The translations under genes and the position numbers were made by a program. 64,000 nt of DNA from SSSZ01 sp036732025. Lineage in GTDB: Bacteria; Pseudomonadota; Gammaproteobacteria; Burkholderiales; Rhodocyclaceae. The stretch spans positions 13,945 through 77,944 of the forward strand of contig DAINDE010000015.1 in assembly GCA_036732025.1 (NCBI GenBank), in the 5' to 3' direction. Of this stretch, positions 25,778-35,318 are shown one piece after another; positions within the stretch are counted from its first letter, which is position 1, and every line of letters begins with the position of its first letter. Below the pieces are notes generated by a model, which saw only the letters and a program-made list of their open reading frames with translations, had not been told where the DNA came from and searched no databases.

Positions 25778-26983
25778 ATGCCCCGCTTTGCCCTCCTCTT
25801 TCGCCGCCCTCTGCTTCCGGTCTCCCTGATCGCCCTGGCCGTCGCCGCCTGCGGCCAGGGCCAGGGCGGCCCCGGCCAAGCCGGCTTCGGCGGCCCGGTA
25901 CCGGTGAGCGTGGTGGCGGTACAGCCGGAATCCTTCCCCGTCGCCCTGGAATACGCCGCCCAGACCCTGGGCTCCCGGGAAGTGGAAGTGCGGGCCCGCG
26001 TCACCGGCATCCTGGAGAAGCGCAACTACAAGGAAGGTGGCCTGGTCAAGGCCGGCCAGTCCCTGTTCACCATCGACCCCGCTCCCTTCCAGGCCGCCGT
26101 CGCCAAGGCGGAAGCCGACGTGGCCGCCGCCGAGGCCCGCCACGCCCAGGCCAAGCGCGACGCCGGACGCTTGCAGCCCCTGCTGGCCACCAAGGCCATC
26201 AGCCAGAAGGAGTACGACGACGCCACCTCTGGCGAGGCCATCGCCGCTGCCGACCTGCAGGCGGCCCGGGCCCGGCTCAAGGAAGCCCGCCTCAATCTCG
26301 GCTGGACCCGGGTCGAATCGCCGATCGCCGGCGTCGCCAGCCGGGCGCTGAAATCCGAAGGCTCGCTGGTCTCCGGCCCCGACGTGCTGCTCACCACCGT
26401 TTCCCAGACGGACCCGATGCACGTGCTGTTCGGCATCGCCGACAACGAGCGCCTGAAGCTGCGCCACGAGGCCGAGGCCGGGCGCCTGCGCTGGCCGGCC
26501 GGCGGGCGCTTCACGGTCACCGTCAAACTGGCCGACGGCAGCGAGTACAGCAAGACCGGCGCCACCGACTTCGCCGACGTGCGCGTTTCCCGCGACACCG
26601 GCACCAGCGAGATGCGGGCCGAGATTCCCAACCCCGACCTCGTCCTCAAGCCCGGCCAATTCGTCCGCGTCAAACTGACCGGCGCCACCCGCGACGGCGC
26701 CTTCCGCATCCCCCAGCGGGCGGTGCTGGAAGGCCCCCAGGGCAAGTTCGTCTTCGTCGTCGGCAAGGAGAACAAGGCCGACATGAAGAAGGTCGAGGTG
26801 GCCGAGTGGACCGGCGGCGACATCGTCGTCACCGCCGGGCTCACCGCCGGCGACCAGGTGATCGTGGACGGCGTCCTCAAGCTGGGCCCCGGCGCCCCCG
26901 TGCAGGCGACGCCGCTCAAGGACGCCCAGGCCACTGCGGCACCTGCCGCCACGGCGCCGACCCAAGCCAAGCAGGGGAGCTAA
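25778..26983 (+). CDS. RND efflux adaptor lipoprotein (AcrA/MexA type)
   Basis: A 401-aa periplasmic adaptor. The signal peptide ends in lipobox LAVAAC, so Cys becomes acylated. Barrel-sandwich halves surround the alpha-hairpin (FQAAVAKAEADVAAAEARHA; AARARLKEARLNLGWTRVES). A beta-barrel and membrane-proximal domain follow (LKPGQFVRVKLTGATRDGAF). CAGGAG lies 8 bases before the ATG at 25778. First gene of a complete three-gene pump operon; the permease starts 6 bases after its stop. Confidence 0.95.
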   Translation: MPRFALLFRRPLLPVSLIALAVAACGQGQGGPGQAGFGGPVPVSVVAVQPESFPVALEYAAQTLGSREVEVRARVTGILEKRNYKEGGLVKAGQSLFTIDPAPFQAAVAKAEADVAAAEARHAQAKRDAGRLQPLLATKAISQKEYDDATSGEAIAAADLQAARARLKEARLNLGWTRVESPIAGVASRALKSEGSLVSGPDVLLTTVSQTDPMHVLFGIADNERLKLRHEAEAGRLRWPAGGRFTVTVKLADGSEYSKTGATDFADVRVSRDTGTSEMRAEIPNPDLVLKPGQFVRVKLTGATRDGAFRIPQRAVLEGPQGKFVFVVGKENKADMKKVEVAEWTGGDIVVTAGLTAGDQVIVDGVLKLGPGAPVQATPLKDAQATAAPAATAPTQAKQGS

Positions 26984-26989
26984 ACCGCC

Positions 26990-29900
26990 ATGTTCTCCCG
27001 CTTCTTCATCGACCGGCCGATCTTCGCCATGGTGATTTCGATCTTCATCGTCATCGCCGGCCTGGCGGCCATGCGCAACCTGCCCATCGCCCAGTACCCG
27101 GAAATCGCCCCGCCCCAGGTGCTGGTCGCCGCCACCTACCCCGGCGCCTCGGCGGAAGTGCTGGAAAAGACCGTCGCCGCGCCGCTGGAAACCCAGATCA
27201 ACGGCGTCGAGGGCATGATCTACATGAATTCGACGGCGGCCTCCAACGGCCGCGTCGAGCTCTACGTCACCTTCGAGATCGGCACCAACATCGACCAGGC
27301 GGTGATCAACGTCAATAACCGGGTCAAGCAGGCCGAGGCCCGGCTGCCCCAGGAAGTCCGCCGCCAGGGCATCCAGGTCGAGAAGTCGTCGAGTTCCTTC
27401 CTGCAGGTGCTCGCCTTCACGTCGCCGGACGGCCGTTACGACGACCTGTACACCAGCAACTACGTCACCCTCAACGTGCTCGACGTCATCAAGCGCATCC
27501 CCGGCACTACCAACGTCCAGATCTTCGGCGCCAAGGACTACGCCATGCGCGTCTGGGTCAAGCCGGACCGCCTGGCCCAGCTGAAGCTGGCAACCAGCGA
27601 CCTGGTGCGCGCCATCAACGAGCAGAACGCCCAGTACGCGGTCGGCCGCATCGGCCAGCCGCCGACCCTCAACGGCCAGGAAATGGCGCTGACCATCAAC
27701 ACCCAGGGGCGGCTGGCCGACGTCGCCCAGTTCGAGAACATCGTCGTGCGGGCCAACCCGGACGGCTCGCTGTTGAAGCTCAAGGATGTCGCCCGGATCG
27801 AGCTGGGATCCAAGGACTACGACTTCATCGGCCGCCAGAACGGCAAGCCGGCCACTTTGGTCGGCATCTTCCTGAAGCCCGGCGCCAACGCGCTGGATGT
27901 GGCCGACGACGTCAAGAAGACCTTGAAGGAGCTGTCCACCCGCTTTCCCGACGGCCTCACCGTGGACATCCCCTACGACACCACCGACTTCGTCAATGTC
28001 TCGATCCGCGAGGTGCTGAAGACCCTGGGCGAAGCCATGCTGCTGGTCTTCCTGGTCGTCTATCTGTTCCTGCAGAACTGGCGGGCGACGCTGATCCCGA
28101 CGCTGGCCGTGCCGGTGTCCCTGATCGGTACCTTTGCCGGGCTGCTGATGCTCGGCTATTCGATCAACACCCTGACCCTGTTCGGCATGGTGCTGGCCAT
28201 CGGCATCGTCGTGGACGACGCCATCGTCGTCCTCGAAAACGTCGAGCGCATCATGCACGAGGAGGGCATCCCGGCCCATGCCGCGGCCATCCAGGCCATG
28301 CGCGAGGTGACCGGGCCGGTGATCGCCATTGTCCTGGTGCTGTGCGCGGTCTTCGTGCCCATCGCCTTCCTCGGCGGGCTGACCGGCGAGCTGTATCGCC
28401 AGTTCGCGGTAACCATCGCCATCGCCGTGGTCATCTCCGGTATCGTCGCCCTGACCCTGACGCCGTCGCTCTGCGTGCTGATCCTGCGCCACGAGCACAA
28501 GGTGGAGAACCGCTTCTTCGCCGCCTTCAACCGCTGGTTCGGGCGCATGACCGGCCGCTACACCGCCGGCGTCGCCTGGCTGATCCGCCGCGGCGCCCTC
28601 GGGTTGCTGCTGTTCGGCGGCATGGTCATCCTCGCCGGTGGCCTTTGGAAACTGACGCCCGGCAGCCTGGTACCGGACGAGGACCAGGGCTACTACATCA
28701 CCGCCGTCTACCTGCCCGACGGCGCCTCGCTGGAGCGCACCGACCGCATCGTCCAGCAGGTGGACGCCATCATCCGCGAGAATCCCAACGTGGACCGCAC
28801 CGTGGTGTTCACCGGCTTCGACTTCATCGGCGGCAGCTTCAAGAACAACGCCGCCACCTTCTTCGTCGTCCTCAAGCACTGGGACCAGCGGCAGGTGCCG
28901 GCCGCCGCCCTGGTCGGCGAGGTGTTCATGAAGACCGCCCACATCAAGGAAGCCCTGGTCCTGGCCTTCGGCCCGCCGGCCATCTTCGGCATGGGCAACT
29001 CGGGCGGCTTCGAGTTCTACCTGCAGAACCGCGGCGAGGGCGGCGCCAAGGCCCTTGCCACCGCCAGCGAGCAGTTCATCGGCAAGCTGCGCCAGGACCC
29101 CCAGTTCGCCATGGTTTCCTCCCTCTGGCGCGCCAACGTGCCCCAGCTCAACGTGGATGTGGACCGGGAAAAGGCCAAGACCCTGGGCGTGCCCATCGAC
29201 GGGCTGTTCGACACCCTGGCCGCCACCCTGGGCACCTACTACGTCAACGACTTCAACAAGTACGGCCGCACCTGGCAGGTGCTGATGTCCGCCGAACCGG
29301 CCTTCCGCTCCAATCCCGGCGACGTCGGCGGCATCTACGTGCGCTCCGAACGGGGCGAGATGGTGCCCCTCTCGGCCCTCGCCCAGATCCGCCAGGAAAC
29401 GGGCCCGGAGACCCTGGAGCGCTTCAACAACCTGCCCTCGGTCAAGATCATCGGCGCCGGCGTACCGGGCATCTCGTCCGGCCAGATCATCGCCGCCGTC
29501 GAGAAGGCGGCCAAGGACCTGCCGCCGGAATTCAGCTACGACTGGGGCGGCGCCTCCTACCAGGAGAAGAAATCCAGCGGTACCTCCGGCGTCGCCCTGG
29601 CCCTGGGCGCCCTCATGGTCTTCCTCATCCTCGCCGCCCAGTACGAGCGCTGGTCGCTGCCCCTGGCCGTGCTGCTGGCCCTGCCCTTCGGCACCTTCGG
29701 GGCGCTCGCCGCGGTCTGGCTGCGCGGCATGAGCAACGACGTCTATTTCCAGATCGGCCTGGTGACGCTGCTCGGCCTGGCCGCCAAGAACGCCATCCTG
29801 ATCGTCGAATACGCCATCTACAAGCACCAGGAGGGCATGAGCGCCGCCGCCGCGGCCATCGAGGCGGCACGGCTCCGCTTCCGCCCCATCCTGATGACGT

Positions 29901-30190
29901 CCCTGGCCTTCATCCTCGGCGTCCTGCCGCTCGCCATCTCCCACGGCGCCGGCGCCGGGGCGCGGCAGGCGGTGGGCACCGGGGTCATGGGCGGCATGCT
30001 GGCCGCCACCTTCCTCGCCGTCTTCTTCGTCCCCCTCTTCTACCGGCTCATCGCCGACCGCAAGCTCGCCGAAGCCCGCAGCACAGAGGCCATGTTCGAG
30101 GAAATCCGGGAAACCCATGCCCGGGCCCACGAGAAACTGCTGGAACGCGCCAGGAAGGACGAAGAAGCCAATGGAGAAAATCATGTCTAA
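26990..30190 (+). CDS. RND multidrug efflux permease (AcrB/MexB type, HAE1)
   Basis: A 1066-aa inner-membrane antiporter of normal family length with 12 expected helices. FFIDRPIFAMVISIFIVIAG is TM1. Proton-relay residues are in LAIGIVVDDAIVVLENVERI (two adjacent Asp in TM4) and the Lys of LLGLAAKNAILIVEYA (TM10). YPGASAEVLEKTVAAPLETQ and GGFEFYLQNRGEGG belong to the porter domain. It is flanked by adaptor and outer-membrane genes; its last 8 bases overlap the outer-membrane factor. Confidence 0.97.
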   Translation: MFSRFFIDRPIFAMVISIFIVIAGLAAMRNLPIAQYPEIAPPQVLVAATYPGASAEVLEKTVAAPLETQINGVEGMIYMNSTAASNGRVELYVTFEIGTNIDQAVINVNNRVKQAEARLPQEVRRQGIQVEKSSSSFLQVLAFTSPDGRYDDLYTSNYVTLNVLDVIKRIPGTTNVQIFGAKDYAMRVWVKPDRLAQLKLATSDLVRAINEQNAQYAVGRIGQPPTLNGQEMALTINTQGRLADVAQFENIVVRANPDGSLLKLKDVARIELGSKDYDFIGRQNGKPATLVGIFLKPGANALDVADDVKKTLKELSTRFPDGLTVDIPYDTTDFVNVSIREVLKTLGEAMLLVFLVVYLFLQNWRATLIPTLAVPVSLIGTFAGLLMLGYSINTLTLFGMVLAIGIVVDDAIVVLENVERIMHEEGIPAHAAAIQAMREVTGPVIAIVLVLCAVFVPIAFLGGLTGELYRQFAVTIAIAVVISGIVALTLTPSLCVLILRHEHKVENRFFAAFNRWFGRMTGRYTAGVAWLIRRGALGLLLFGGMVILAGGLWKLTPGSLVPDEDQGYYITAVYLPDGASLERTDRIVQQVDAIIRENPNVDRTVVFTGFDFIGGSFKNNAATFFVVLKHWDQRQVPAAALVGEVFMKTAHIKEALVLAFGPPAIFGMGNSGGFEFYLQNRGEGGAKALATASEQFIGKLRQDPQFAMVSSLWRANVPQLNVDVDREKAKTLGVPIDGLFDTLAATLGTYYVNDFNKYGRTWQVLMSAEPAFRSNPGDVGGIYVRSERGEMVPLSALAQIRQETGPETLERFNNLPSVKIIGAGVPGISSGQIIAAVEKAAKDLPPEFSYDWGGASYQEKKSSGTSGVALALGALMVFLILAAQYERWSLPLAVLLALPFGTFGALAAVWLRGMSNDVYFQIGLVTLLGLAAKNAILIVEYAIYKHQEGMSAAAAAIEAARLRFRPILMTSLAFILGVLPLAISHGAGAGARQAVGTGVMGGMLAATFLAVFFVPLFYRLIADRKLAEARSTEAMFEEIRETHARAHEKLLERARKDEEANGENHV

Positions 30191-31649
30191 CCGCCCCCTG
30201 CGCCTTCTCCCCCTGGCCGCCGCCCTGCTGCTCTCCGGCTGCGCCGTCGGCCCCGACTACCTGCGCCCCGCCTTCCTCCTGCCCAGTGCCTGGACCAAGG
30301 CCGAAGCCCCCGCCCCCGAGGCCACCCTGCCGGCCGACCGGGCCGGTGAGCGCTGGTGGTCCCTCTACGCCGACCCGATCCTCGACCAGTTGGTGGACGA
30401 AGCCCTGGCCAACAACGCCGATGCCCAGGTGGCCGCCGCCCGGGTGCTGGAGGCCCGGGCCGTCGCCGGCACCGTCGACGCCGATCTTTACCCTTCGCTG
30501 TCGGCGGGCTATTCCGGCAGCCGCAGCAAGAGCACGCTGCTCGGCAGTTTCCCGCGCCCGGCTGACCTGCCGCGCATCCAGAACAACTACCGGGCCACCC
30601 TCGACGCCAGCTACGAGGTCGACCTCTGGGGCAAGTTCCGCCGCGCCAGCGAGGCGGCCCGGGCCGACCTCTTCGCCGCCCAGTCGGCCCGCGAGGCGGT
30701 GCGTCTCTCCCTCACCGCCGGGGTCACCCAGCAATACTTCGCCCTCCTCGCCGCCGACGCCCAGGTCAAGGTGGCCGAGCGCACCGCCGCCACCCGCGGC
30801 GAAACGCTCAAGCTCTTCCGCCAGCGCCTGGAAGTGGGCGCCCTTTCCGAATACGACCTGCGCCAGGCCGAGGCCGAGGAAGCGGCGGCGCGCTCCCAGC
30901 TTTCCTCCCTCCTGCGCGAGCGGGAACGGGCGGAAACGGCCCTGGCCGTGCTCCTCGGCCGCTCGCCGCGGGAGGTGCTGGAAGGCGCCGTCGTCCGCGG
31001 CACCCCGGGCGCCCTACCGCCCCTGACGGTGCCCGCCGGCCTGCCCTCCGACCTGCTGCTGCGGCGGCCTGACCTGCAGGAGGCCGAGCAGAAGCTGATC
31101 GCCGCCAACGCCCGCATCGGCGCCGCCCGCGCCCAGTATTTCCCGTCCATCGGCCTCACCGCCTACACGGGGGGCGAGAGCGTCGTCTTTTCCAAGCTGT
31201 TCACTGGCCCCGCCGGCATCTTTTCCTTCGCCGCCGCGGTCACCCAGCCGATCTGGAACGCCGGCCGCATCGGCTTCGGGGTCGAGGCCGCCGAGGCCCG
31301 CCGCGACGCGGCCCTGGCCCAGTACAAGCAGGCCGTGGCCAACGCCTTCAAGGACGTGCGCGACGCCCTGGCCGCCCAGACCGCCGCCCGCGATGCCCTG
31401 GCCGCCGAGACGGCCCGCGCCGCCGCCCTGGAGAAGGCGCTCACGGCGGCGAACCAGCGCTTCGAGGCAGGCATCGCCAGCCGTCTGGACGTCCTCGACG
31501 TCGAGCGCAACCTGCTGGCCGCCGAACTGGCCCGCATCGACGCCGAGCGCGCCCAGCGGGCTGCCCTGGCCGATCTCTTCAAGGCCCTGGGCGGCGGCTG
31601 GCCGGCGACGGCACCGGGTACGGCGCAGAACGCCATGGAAAATTCTTAG
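30183..31649 (+). CDS. RND outer-membrane efflux lipoprotein (NodT/OprM family)
   Basis: A 488-aa trimeric channel subunit. The signal peptide ends in lipobox LLLSGC followed by AVGPDYLRP, the usual OprM/NodT start. Two outer-membrane-efflux repeats are present; repeat features include LLLRRPDLQEAEQKLIAANA and RIGAARAQYFPSIGLTAYTG. The frame extends upstream, but the ATG at 30183, overlapping the permease end, gives the exact lipoprotein signal. It completes an OprM-like tripartite pump. Confidence 0.95.
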   Translation: MSNRPLRLLPLAAALLLSGCAVGPDYLRPAFLLPSAWTKAEAPAPEATLPADRAGERWWSLYADPILDQLVDEALANNADAQVAAARVLEARAVAGTVDADLYPSLSAGYSGSRSKSTLLGSFPRPADLPRIQNNYRATLDASYEVDLWGKFRRASEAARADLFAAQSAREAVRLSLTAGVTQQYFALLAADAQVKVAERTAATRGETLKLFRQRLEVGALSEYDLRQAEAEEAAARSQLSSLLRERERAETALAVLLGRSPREVLEGAVVRGTPGALPPLTVPAGLPSDLLLRRPDLQEAEQKLIAANARIGAARAQYFPSIGLTAYTGGESVVFSKLFTGPAGIFSFAAAVTQPIWNAGRIGFGVEAAEARRDAALAQYKQAVANAFKDVRDALAAQTAARDALAAETARAAALEKALTAANQRFEAGIASRLDVLDVERNLLAAELARIDAERAQRAALADLFKALGGGWPATAPGTAQNAMENS

Positions 31650-31727
31650 CAGATATCAAAGCCCTAGCGGTACCTTCCCCCTAACATCGGCGAGCCAAAA
31701 AACACTTTCCGAAAGGGGGAACAATCC

Positions 31728-32156
31728 ATGAGTGGCGCTTTCACGAAGTCGATGGCGCGCAACATCTTCTACGGGGGGACCGTCTTCTTTTTCCTCCTGT
31801 TCCTTGCGCTGTCATTCGATACCCATTCCCAGCTGCCCAAGCGCGACATGCGGGCCAACATCACGCCGCAGATCGCCGAAGGCAAGAAGCTGTGGGAGAC
31901 CCACAACTGCATCGGCTGCCACACCCTCATGGGCGAGGGCGCCTACTTCGCCCCGGAACTGGGCAACGTCGTCGTCCGCTACGGCGAGGAAGGCACCAAG
32001 GCCTTCATCAAGGCGCGTCCGAAGGAAGGCATCCCGGGCCGCCGCAGCATGCCCCAGTTCAACTTCACCGACGCGCAACTGGACGCCATCGTGGCCTTCC
32101 TCAAGCACGTCAATTCGATCAACGACGCCAACTGGCCGCCTAACAACCAGGGCTGA
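31728..32156 (+). CDS. norC: Nitric oxide reductase cytochrome c subunit
   Basis: A 142-aa membrane-anchored cytochrome c. One N-terminal helix (about residues 11-29) is followed by the heme site CIGCH (Cys61, Cys64, His65), and the axial Met is in RRSMPQF (Met108). It passes electrons from periplasmic donors to NorB. CxxCH plus GAYFAPELGN is diagnostic of NorC. A GGGGGAAC region upstream may serve as ribosome site. norB follows 18 bases later. Confidence 0.97.
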   Translation: MSGAFTKSMARNIFYGGTVFFFLLFLALSFDTHSQLPKRDMRANITPQIAEGKKLWETHNCIGCHTLMGEGAYFAPELGNVVVRYGEEGTKAFIKARPKEGIPGRRSMPQFNFTDAQLDAIVAFLKHVNSINDANWPPNNQG

Positions 32157-32174
32157 TCGAGAGGAGAACTGAAC

Positions 32175-33551
32175 ATGCAATACAAATCCCAAGCAGTTGC
32201 GAAGCCGTACTTCATCGCGGCCATCGGCCTCTTCGTCGCCCAGATCCTGTTCGGGCTGGTCCTTGGCCTGCAGTACGTCATCGGCGACTTCCTGTTCCCG
32301 GCCATTCCCTTCAACGTGGCCCGCATGGTCCACACCAACGCCCTCATCGTCTGGCTGCTCATGGGCTTCATGGGCGGCGCCTACTACATGATCCCCGAGG
32401 AAGCGGAAACCGAACTGGCGAGCCCGAAACTGGCCATCGCCATGTTCTGGATCTTCCTGGTCGCCGCGGCGCTCACCGTGGTCGGCTACCTGACGGTTCC
32501 CTACGCCACCCTGGCGGAGATGACCGGCAACAGCATCCTCGAGACCATGGGCCGCGAGTTCCTGGAGCAACCCCTGCCCACCAAGCTGGGCATCGTGGTG
32601 GTGGCCCTGGCCTTCCTGTTCAACATCACGCTCACCGTGCTGAAGGGCAAGAAGACCGCCATCTCCATCGTCCTGTTGCTGGGCCTGTGGGGGCTCGCCG
32701 TCTTCTTCCTGTTCTCCTTCTACAACCCGGTGAACGTCGTTCTCGACAAGTTCTTCTGGTGGTGGACGGTGCACCTCTGGGTGGAAGGCGTGTGGGAACT
32801 GATCCTCGGTTCGTTCCTGGCCTTCGTGCTGATCAAGACCACCGGCGTCGACCGGGAAGTGATCGAGAAGTGGCTGTACGTCATCGTCACCCTGACGCTG
32901 ATCACCGGCATCATCGGTACCGGTCACCACTACTACTGGATCGGCACGCCGGAATACTGGCAGTGGTGGGGTTCCATCTTCTCCGCCCTGGAGCCGATTC
33001 CCTTCTTCGCCATGACCGTCTTCGCCTTCAACATGGTGAACCGCCGCCGCCGCGAGCATCCCAACAAGGCTGCCGTGCTGTGGGCACTGGGCACCGGCGT
33101 CATGGCCTTCCTCGGCGCTGGCATCTGGGGCTTCCTGCACACCCTGGCTCCGGTCAACTACTACACCCACGGTACCCAGATCACCGCCGCCCACGGCCAC
33201 ATGGCCTTCTACGGCGCCTACGTGATGGTGAACCTGACCATGATCTCCTACGCCATGCCCATCCTCCGCGGCCGTGCTGCCAACAGCAACAAGTCGCAGG
33301 TGATGGAAATGTGGAGCTTCTGGCTGATGACCATCGCCATCGTCTTCATCACCCTCTTCCTCACCGCCGCCGGCATCCTGCAGGTCTGGCTGCAGCGTGC
33401 CTCCGACACGCCGCTGCCCTTCATGGTGGCCCAGGAGAAGATCGCTCTCTTCTACTGGATGCGTGAATGGACCGGCGTGGTGTTCCTGGTCGGCCTCCTG
33501 GTCTACGTCCTCAGCTTCTTCGTGGGCGGCAAGGAAGAACAGGCCGCCTAA
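32175..33551 (+). CDS. norB: Nitric oxide reductase catalytic subunit (cNor)
   Basis: A 458-aa, 12-helix heme-copper-oxidase-type enzyme reducing two NO to N2O. Ligand histidines are visible: His53 (RMVHTNALIVW), FeB-site VHLWVEGVWE (His and the characteristic Glu), GTGHHYYWIG, and heme ligands in TAAHGHMAFYGAY. It lacks the N-terminal extension of quinol-type qNor and pairs with NorC. A terminator follows. Confidence 0.98.
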   Translation: MQYKSQAVAKPYFIAAIGLFVAQILFGLVLGLQYVIGDFLFPAIPFNVARMVHTNALIVWLLMGFMGGAYYMIPEEAETELASPKLAIAMFWIFLVAAALTVVGYLTVPYATLAEMTGNSILETMGREFLEQPLPTKLGIVVVALAFLFNITLTVLKGKKTAISIVLLLGLWGLAVFFLFSFYNPVNVVLDKFFWWWTVHLWVEGVWELILGSFLAFVLIKTTGVDREVIEKWLYVIVTLTLITGIIGTGHHYYWIGTPEYWQWWGSIFSALEPIPFFAMTVFAFNMVNRRRREHPNKAAVLWALGTGVMAFLGAGIWGFLHTLAPVNYYTHGTQITAAHGHMAFYGAYVMVNLTMISYAMPILRGRAANSNKSQVMEMWSFWLMTIAIVFITLFLTAAGILQVWLQRASDTPLPFMVAQEKIALFYWMREWTGVVFLVGLLVYVLSFFVGGKEEQAA

Positions 33552-33574
33552 AGCCAAGCCCCAGGGCAACTCGA

Positions 33575-33605
33575 CGGCGCGGATCGCAAGGTCCGCGCCG
33601 TTTTT
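33575..33605 (+). terminator. Rho-independent terminator after norB
   Basis: Stem CGGCGCGGA/TCCGCGCCG (9 bp) with an 8-base loop, followed by TTTTTCTTTGCTTTTT. It would end or attenuate the norCB transcript before the accessory genes norE onward, giving a higher dose of the catalytic subunits. Confidence 0.88.
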
Positions 33606-33663
33606 CTTTGCTTTTTGCCCATATCAATTCGCGCCCGGCGGCGCATCGCTATCATCGATTCCC

Positions 33664-34260
33664 ATGACAGCCGTAGCCCACCCCCTCCCCGCCGCCCTGC
33701 CCGGCGCCAGGCGCCTGCCCGGCGACCTGGCCATCTGGGTCTTCATCCTCGCCGAGATGCTGGCCTTCGCGGTCTTCTTCGCTTCCTACGCCTTCGCCCG
33801 CACGAAGAACGTGGAGATGTTCAACCTCTACCAGCAGACCCTGGACCGCAACGCCGGCGCCCTCAACACCCTCCTGCTGGTGACCGGATCCTGGTTCGTG
33901 GTGCTGGCCGTCCAGGCCGCCCACCGCGACGACAAGGCCGGCGTGCCGCGCAACATCGCCCTTGGATTCCTCTGCGGCGCCGGCTTCCTGGTGGTGAAGG
34001 TCATCGAGTACGCCGCCAAGTTCGGCGCCGGCATCTCGCTCTCCACCAATACCTTCTACATGTTCTACATCTCGCTGACCTTCTTCCATTTCATGCACGT
34101 CATCCTCGGCATGGTCATCCTCGCCATCCTCTGGGTGCAGGCCCGGAAGGGCGCCTACGGCAGCCACGACGCCCACGGCCTGGAAAGCGGCGCCGCCTAC
34201 TGGCACATGGTCGATCTGCTGTGGATCGTGCTCTTCCCACTCGTCTACGTGATGCGATGA
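33664..34260 (+). CDS. norE: NorE, cytochrome c oxidase subunit III-like protein
   Basis: A 198-aa, five-helix membrane protein of the subunit III family (GDLAIWVFILAEMLAFAVFF; FYMFYISLTFFHFMHVILGM; AYWHMVDLLWIVLFPLVYV). NorE is an accessory factor for full NO reductase activity. It is too short for a true oxidase subunit III and sits in the nor cluster. Overlaps the next gene by 4 bases. Confidence 0.9.
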   Translation: MTAVAHPLPAALPGARRLPGDLAIWVFILAEMLAFAVFFASYAFARTKNVEMFNLYQQTLDRNAGALNTLLLVTGSWFVVLAVQAAHRDDKAGVPRNIALGFLCGAGFLVVKVIEYAAKFGAGISLSTNTFYMFYISLTFFHFMHVILGMVILAILWVQARKGAYGSHDAHGLESGAAYWHMVDLLWIVLFPLVYVMR

Positions 34261-34526
34261 TCGCCCTGCTCAAGAACCCCGCCCACCGCGCCTGGCTCGT
34301 CCTCCTCGTCGCCACCGCCATCACCTGGTATCTCGGCGAGGTCGGCGCCGCCGGCACCGCGGCCATCGTCGCCATGCTGGCCATCGCCTTCGTCAAGGGC
34401 CGCCTGGTGATCCTCGACTTCATGGAACTGCGCGGCGCCCCGCTGATGTGGCGCGTCGTCCTGGAAGGCTGGCTTATACTGGTTTCCAGCCTCATCCTCC
34501 TCGCCTACTGGCTCAGCCTCAAATAA
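34257..34526 (+). CDS. norF: NorF-like / cytochrome c oxidase subunit IV-type small membrane protein
   Basis: An 89-aa protein with three helices (AWLVLLVATAITWYLGEVG; AAIVAMLAIAFVKGRLVILD; VVLEGWLILVSSLILLAYW). FVKGRLVILDFMELR is the signature of prokaryotic subunit IV/NorF proteins. It overlaps norE by ATGA. The name rests on family and context rather than close identity. Confidence 0.8.
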   Translation: MIALLKNPAHRAWLVLLVATAITWYLGEVGAAGTAAIVAMLAIAFVKGRLVILDFMELRGAPLMWRVVLEGWLILVSSLILLAYWLSLK

Positions 34527-34529
34527 CCG

Positions 34530-35318
34530 ATGACCGACCATTCCCTGCCCTTCTACGAACCCTCCGGCAACGAGATCGCCCTCTTCGAGCACGCCTTCCG
34601 GGAGCGCCTGCCGCTCCTCATCAAGGGCCCCACCGGCTGCGGCAAGACCCGCTTCGTCTCCCATATGGCGGCCCGCCTCGGCCTGCCGCTCTACACCGTG
34701 GCCTGCCACGACGACCTCACCGCCGCCGACCTCGTCGGCCGCCACCTCATTTCCGACCAGGGTACCTACTGGTGCGACGGCCCGCTCACCCGCGCCGTGC
34801 GCGAAGGCGGCATCTGCTACCTGGACGAGGTGGTGGAGGCACGCAAGGACACCACCGTGGTGCTGCACCCCCTGGCCGACGACCGCCGCATCCTGCCCAT
34901 CGACCGCACCGGCGAGACCCTGGAAGCGCCGGACAACTTCATGCTGGTGGTCTCCTACAACCCCGGCTACCAGAACCTCTTGAAGGGCCTGAAGCCCTCC
35001 ACCCGCCAGCGCTTCGTCTCCATGCGCTTCGACTTCCCGACCAGCGAGCGGGAGCAGTCCATCCTCATCGGCGAAACCGGCTGCGACGCCGACCTGGCCA
35101 GGCGCCTGGTGGGCATCGGCAAAGCCTTCCGGGCCTTGAAGGACCGCGATCTCGAAGAGGTCGCCAGCACCCGTCTGCTGGTCTATGCCGCCACCCTCAT
35201 CAAGTCTGGCTTCGACGTCGCCGCCGCCTGCCGCGCCGCCCTGGTGGAGAGCCTCACCGACGACGAGGAGACCGTCGAGGCGCTGATGGAAATCGTCAAT
35301 GCCACCTTCGGCCGATAA
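34530..35318 (+). CDS. norQ: NorQ, MoxR-type AAA+ ATPase
   Basis: A 262-aa ATPase of the CbbQ/NirQ/NorQ group that works with NorD to activate NO reductase, probably by inserting the non-heme iron. Walker A is IKGPTGCGKTRF. CYLDEVVEARKD is Walker B, and SYNPGYQNL belongs to sensor 1. GDR-like basic residues follow in TRQRFVSMRFD. The last 20 bases overlap the next gene. Confidence 0.95.
   Translation: MTDHSLPFYEPSGNEIALFEHAFRERLPLLIKGPTGCGKTRFVSHMAARLGLPLYTVACHDDLTAADLVGRHLISDQGTYWCDGPLTRAVREGGICYLDEVVEARKDTTVVLHPLADDRRILPIDRTGETLEAPDNFMLVVSYNPGYQNLLKGLKPSTRQRFVSMRFDFPTSEREQSILIGETGCDADLARRLVGIGKAFRALKDRDLEEVASTRLLVYAATLIKSGFDVAAACRAALVESLTDDEETVEALMEIVNATFGR

Noticed and set aside
25688..30184. 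A 1498-codon open frame on the minus strand across the RND pump genes
   Set aside because: It is the antisense shadow of the adaptor and permease genes. Its translation is Gly/Asp/His/Val low-complexity sequence typical of complemented high-GC codons, with no domain.
31646..31659. TTAGC-AGAT-ATCAA upstream of norC as a Dnr/Fnr box
   Set aside because: The right half-site is perfect but the left half matches TTGAT at only two of five positions, and it overlaps the preceding stop codon. Too weak to call, although Dnr control of norC is expected.
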